Shown here piece by piece: positions 5,976-7,367 of a stretch of 7,367 nt of DNA (position 1 is its first letter; the number at the start of each line of letters is the position of its first letter). A program made the translations under genes and the position numbers. Location: the NCBI GenBank assembly GCA_016199015.1, contig JACQHN010000142.1, positions 1 to 7,367 of the forward strand. The letters run 5' to 3'. Source of the stretch: Nitrospira defluvii. GTDB taxonomy: Bacteria; Nitrospirota; Nitrospiria; Nitrospirales; Nitrospiraceae. The notes below the pieces were generated by a model. It saw only the letters and a list, made by a program, of their open reading frames with translations, did no database searches and was not told the DNA's origin.

Positions 5976-6011
5976 AGAGCTCGGGGGCAGGCTGACCAGT
6001 CGGTCGCCGAG
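5976..6011 (-). terminator. Weak candidate terminator for the four-cysteine protein gene
   Basis: On the minus strand CTCGG (6011-6007) pairs with CCGAG (5984-5980), and inside it GACC (6005-6002) pairs with GGTC (5997-5994) around a four-base loop, with an asymmetric internal loop between the stems. The T-rich tract CTCTTTTCTCC follows. It begins 11 bases past the stop at 6023. The stem is broken, so this is only a possibility. Confidence 0.25.
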
Positions 6012-6022
6012 ATAGAGACGTG

Positions 6023-6523
6023 TTACTGTTTGCAGAAGTAGAGGTAGAAGTCGGCGAATTCCTCAGCGGGAATCCCTAAATGAACCTGTCTGCTCGTATG
6101 GCCACACAGCAAGGCCCACTCTGCGGCAATCTTCGCCAGCTGATCGTCCGTCACATCGTGGGTGCTCCACAGATTGACCGCAGCGGAGCTCAACACGATC
6201 GTGATGGTCTGTACTGAGGGGCCATAGCTAAACTTGAATTCATAGCCGCCTCGAAATAAGAGAATCACACCCTCCTGGGATCGAAATCCTCGATGCCCGC
6301 ACCGCGTGCAGACCATCGGCTCCAACCCCGTGCGGGAATCGTAGCCGGACGCGTCGGCCCTCAGACGACCATCGCACTTATTGATCGGACACCCGAGTAC
6401 TGATGGGTCGGCGGGTGGAGTCTGCCCAGGAACCGCAATGGCTCCTGCGGGTATTCCCTGATTTCGCTCATCTCCTGAAGACCCATTCTCGTGCGAGGTC
6501 ACCTGTGCGGTGCGCCGTGCCAT
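6023..6523 (-). CDS. Unrecognised soluble protein with a four-cysteine zinc-ribbon-like motif
   Basis: This encodes 166 aa; I do not recognise the family. Residues 1-42 are polar, rich in Gly, Ser and Pro, and probably disordered. A likely zinc site follows: GCPINKCDGRL (44-54) gives Cys45 and Cys50, and MVCTRCGHRGF (70-80) gives Cys72 and Cys75, a C-x4-C-x21-C-x2-C arrangement. Beyond it come a short strand region (EGVILLFRGGYEFKFSYGPS, 84-103), TITIVLSSAAVNLW (106-119), and a helical C-terminus with DDQLAKIAAEWALLCGH and AEEFADFYLYFCKQ. No membrane helix or signal peptide is present. The start ATG at 6523 is supported by AGGAG (6536-6532) eight bases upstream. The MEDS gene lies 213 bases upstream on the same strand, so the two might be co-transcribed, although TATACT (6659-6654) could be a separate -10 box with no good -35. 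Confidence 0.78.
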   Translation of the reverse strand: MARRTAQVTSHENGSSGDERNQGIPAGAIAVPGQTPPADPSVLGCPINKCDGRLRADASGYDSRTGLEPMVCTRCGHRGFRSQEGVILLFRGGYEFKFSYGPSVQTITIVLSSAAVNLWSTHDVTDDQLAKIAAEWALLCGHTSRQVHLGIPAEEFADFYLYFCKQ

Positions 6524-6736
6524 GCGTGGATCTCCTGGTAGACACCTAGTGAACGTGTGAACAGGGAGCGATTGCCTGCCGAAAGATTTCGACCCTACGT
6601 AACGATGTATTTCGCCGAGCGCCGAAAGGACCGTCCACGGATCAACTGCTGCAAGTATATCAGACGCCTCATTGTACGCTGGGCCTGCGGATAGCTCTTG
6701 AGATTCAACGCCTACGGGAGCCAGGCTACGGCATGA

Positions 6737-7288
6737 TCAGGCACAGCAGACGTCGATGGCTTTCCAGCCTCCGGACCCAGGAAGTAATACCGATTTGTGG
6801 CACTGCATGACCTGGAGCATTTCTTCGGGAACCCATGCCGCGCTTGGATAGGTACACAACGCGAGCAGCCGTTGGGCGGATGCGGAATCGGTCACCCGCT
6901 GCTCATAGGTGATAAATTCCTGTCGCTGCTCGCTAGAACTCAACCAGGACGCATCCCCCGCCACGCGTAATCCAGCAAAGCCCCGGTGGGTTGCCTTTTG
7001 TAGTTTGGAGTACCAAGCCGTGAGGACCGCATCTGAACGGAATATTCCATTATCCACATACCATTGTGTGTAGGGCAAAATCTCCAACTGCCCGGTCTCG
7101 ATGTAATTTTTGACCTGCGGCACAGATCGTTGCAGTGAGTCCCGCGCCTCTTCTTCACTCAGAGAAGGGCCCGTAATCCACACGCAACATTCTCCATCTG
7201 CCAGACCTGCTTGGAAATAGGGGGTGAGCAACTGGCGCAGTTCAGTGGCGGATTTGTAGAATAGGCAGAGGTGCGTGCCCCATGCCAC
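6737..7288 (-). CDS. Stand-alone MEDS (DcmR-like sensory) domain protein, possibly 5'-truncated
   Basis: From a GTG at 7288-7286 this encodes 183 aa. AWGTHLCLFYKSATELRQLL (2-21), PYFQAGLADGECCVWIT (23-39), GQLEILPYTQWYV (66-78) and GLRVAGDASWL (106-116) are the signature blocks of the MEDS domain, a predicted sensor first described in the dichloromethane regulator DcmR and in methanogen and methylotroph signalling proteins. The domain is usually joined to a histidine kinase or DNA-binding part; here the protein ends soon after it (GGWKAIDVCCA), so it is a sensor without an output domain. Family members usually have about ten more residues before the W-G-T-H motif. In this gene the upstream codons read R-G-L-D-T-V and then run straight into the repeat at 7307. 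AGAGGG (7303-7298) sits nine bases before the GTG, so the shortened frame could still be translated. Confidence in the domain is high; confidence that the gene is intact is lower. Confidence 0.82.
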   Translation of the reverse strand: MAWGTHLCLFYKSATELRQLLTPYFQAGLADGECCVWITGPSLSEEEARDSLQRSVPQVKNYIETGQLEILPYTQWYVDNGIFRSDAVLTAWYSKLQKATHRGFAGLRVAGDASWLSSSEQRQEFITYEQRVTDSASAQRLLALCTYPSAAWVPEEMLQVMQCHKSVLLPGSGGWKAIDVCCA

Positions 7289-7306
7289 GGTATCCAGCCC
7301 TCTAAC

Positions 7307-7367
7307 AGGATGCTGAAAAAGTCCGCCAGCGGCGTTCTCGCCGCGCTCAGAGGCTCAACGTACCGAA
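7307..7367. repeat. Left end of a probable dispersed Nitrospira repeat (cut by the window edge)
   Basis: The block starting AGGATGCTGAAAAAGTCCGC and continuing to the window end resembles, from memory, a non-coding repeat scattered through Nitrospira genomes. I recall its other end as roughly the inverse (CTTTTTGA.CATCCT). That right end is outside the window, so the inverted termini cannot be seen here. Within it GCGGCG (7329-7334) and CGCCGC (7339-7344) form a 6-bp hairpin with a TTCT loop. No reading frame of gene-like character is visible in it. It may be a MITE- or REP-like element. Confidence 0.5.

Overview
The window looks like a chromosomal, GC-rich stretch from a Nitrospira-type bacterium (phylum Nitrospirota). 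This rests on overall gene style, recognisable small families (stand-alone RAM domain, WW-type dienelactone hydrolase, MEDS domain) and a repeat at the right edge (from 7307) that I remember as a dispersed Nitrospira element. The assignment is an inference made without a database search. No rRNA, tRNA, CRISPR array, transposase or phage gene was seen.

Layout, left to right: a 3'-truncated yifB/comM-type AAA+ ATPase gene on the minus strand (1-626); a divergent gene for an unrecognised exported or membrane-anchored protein (810-1496) with a likely terminator behind it; a 78-aa stand-alone Lrp/AsnC ligand-binding (RAM) protein (1569-1805); a convergent Gfo/Idh/MocA-type oxidoreductase whose stop lies one base from the RAM gene's stop (1807-2796, minus); a dienelactone-hydrolase-family protein from a good sigma-70 promoter (2954-3745); a second unrecognised secreted protein (3857-4876); a DUF423 four-helix membrane protein (4870-5265, minus) overlapping the previous gene tail to tail; a zinc-ribbon membrane protein (5338-5904); an unrecognised soluble protein with a four-cysteine zinc-ribbon-like motif (6023-6523, minus); and a stand-alone MEDS sensory-domain protein (6737-7288, minus) whose start abuts a repeat running off the window.

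The genes alternate in strand and do not form one long operon. The possible co-transcribed pairs are 810/1569, 2954/3857 and 7288/6523. I see no multi-gene defence, secretion or biosynthetic system. The points most worth a second look are the hydrolase that carries glycine where its family has the catalytic cysteine, the MEDS gene that seems to have lost its 5' end at a repeat boundary, a perfect 24-bp palindrome inside a coding region, and a perfect TATAAT placed so that an exported-protein mRNA could be leaderless.
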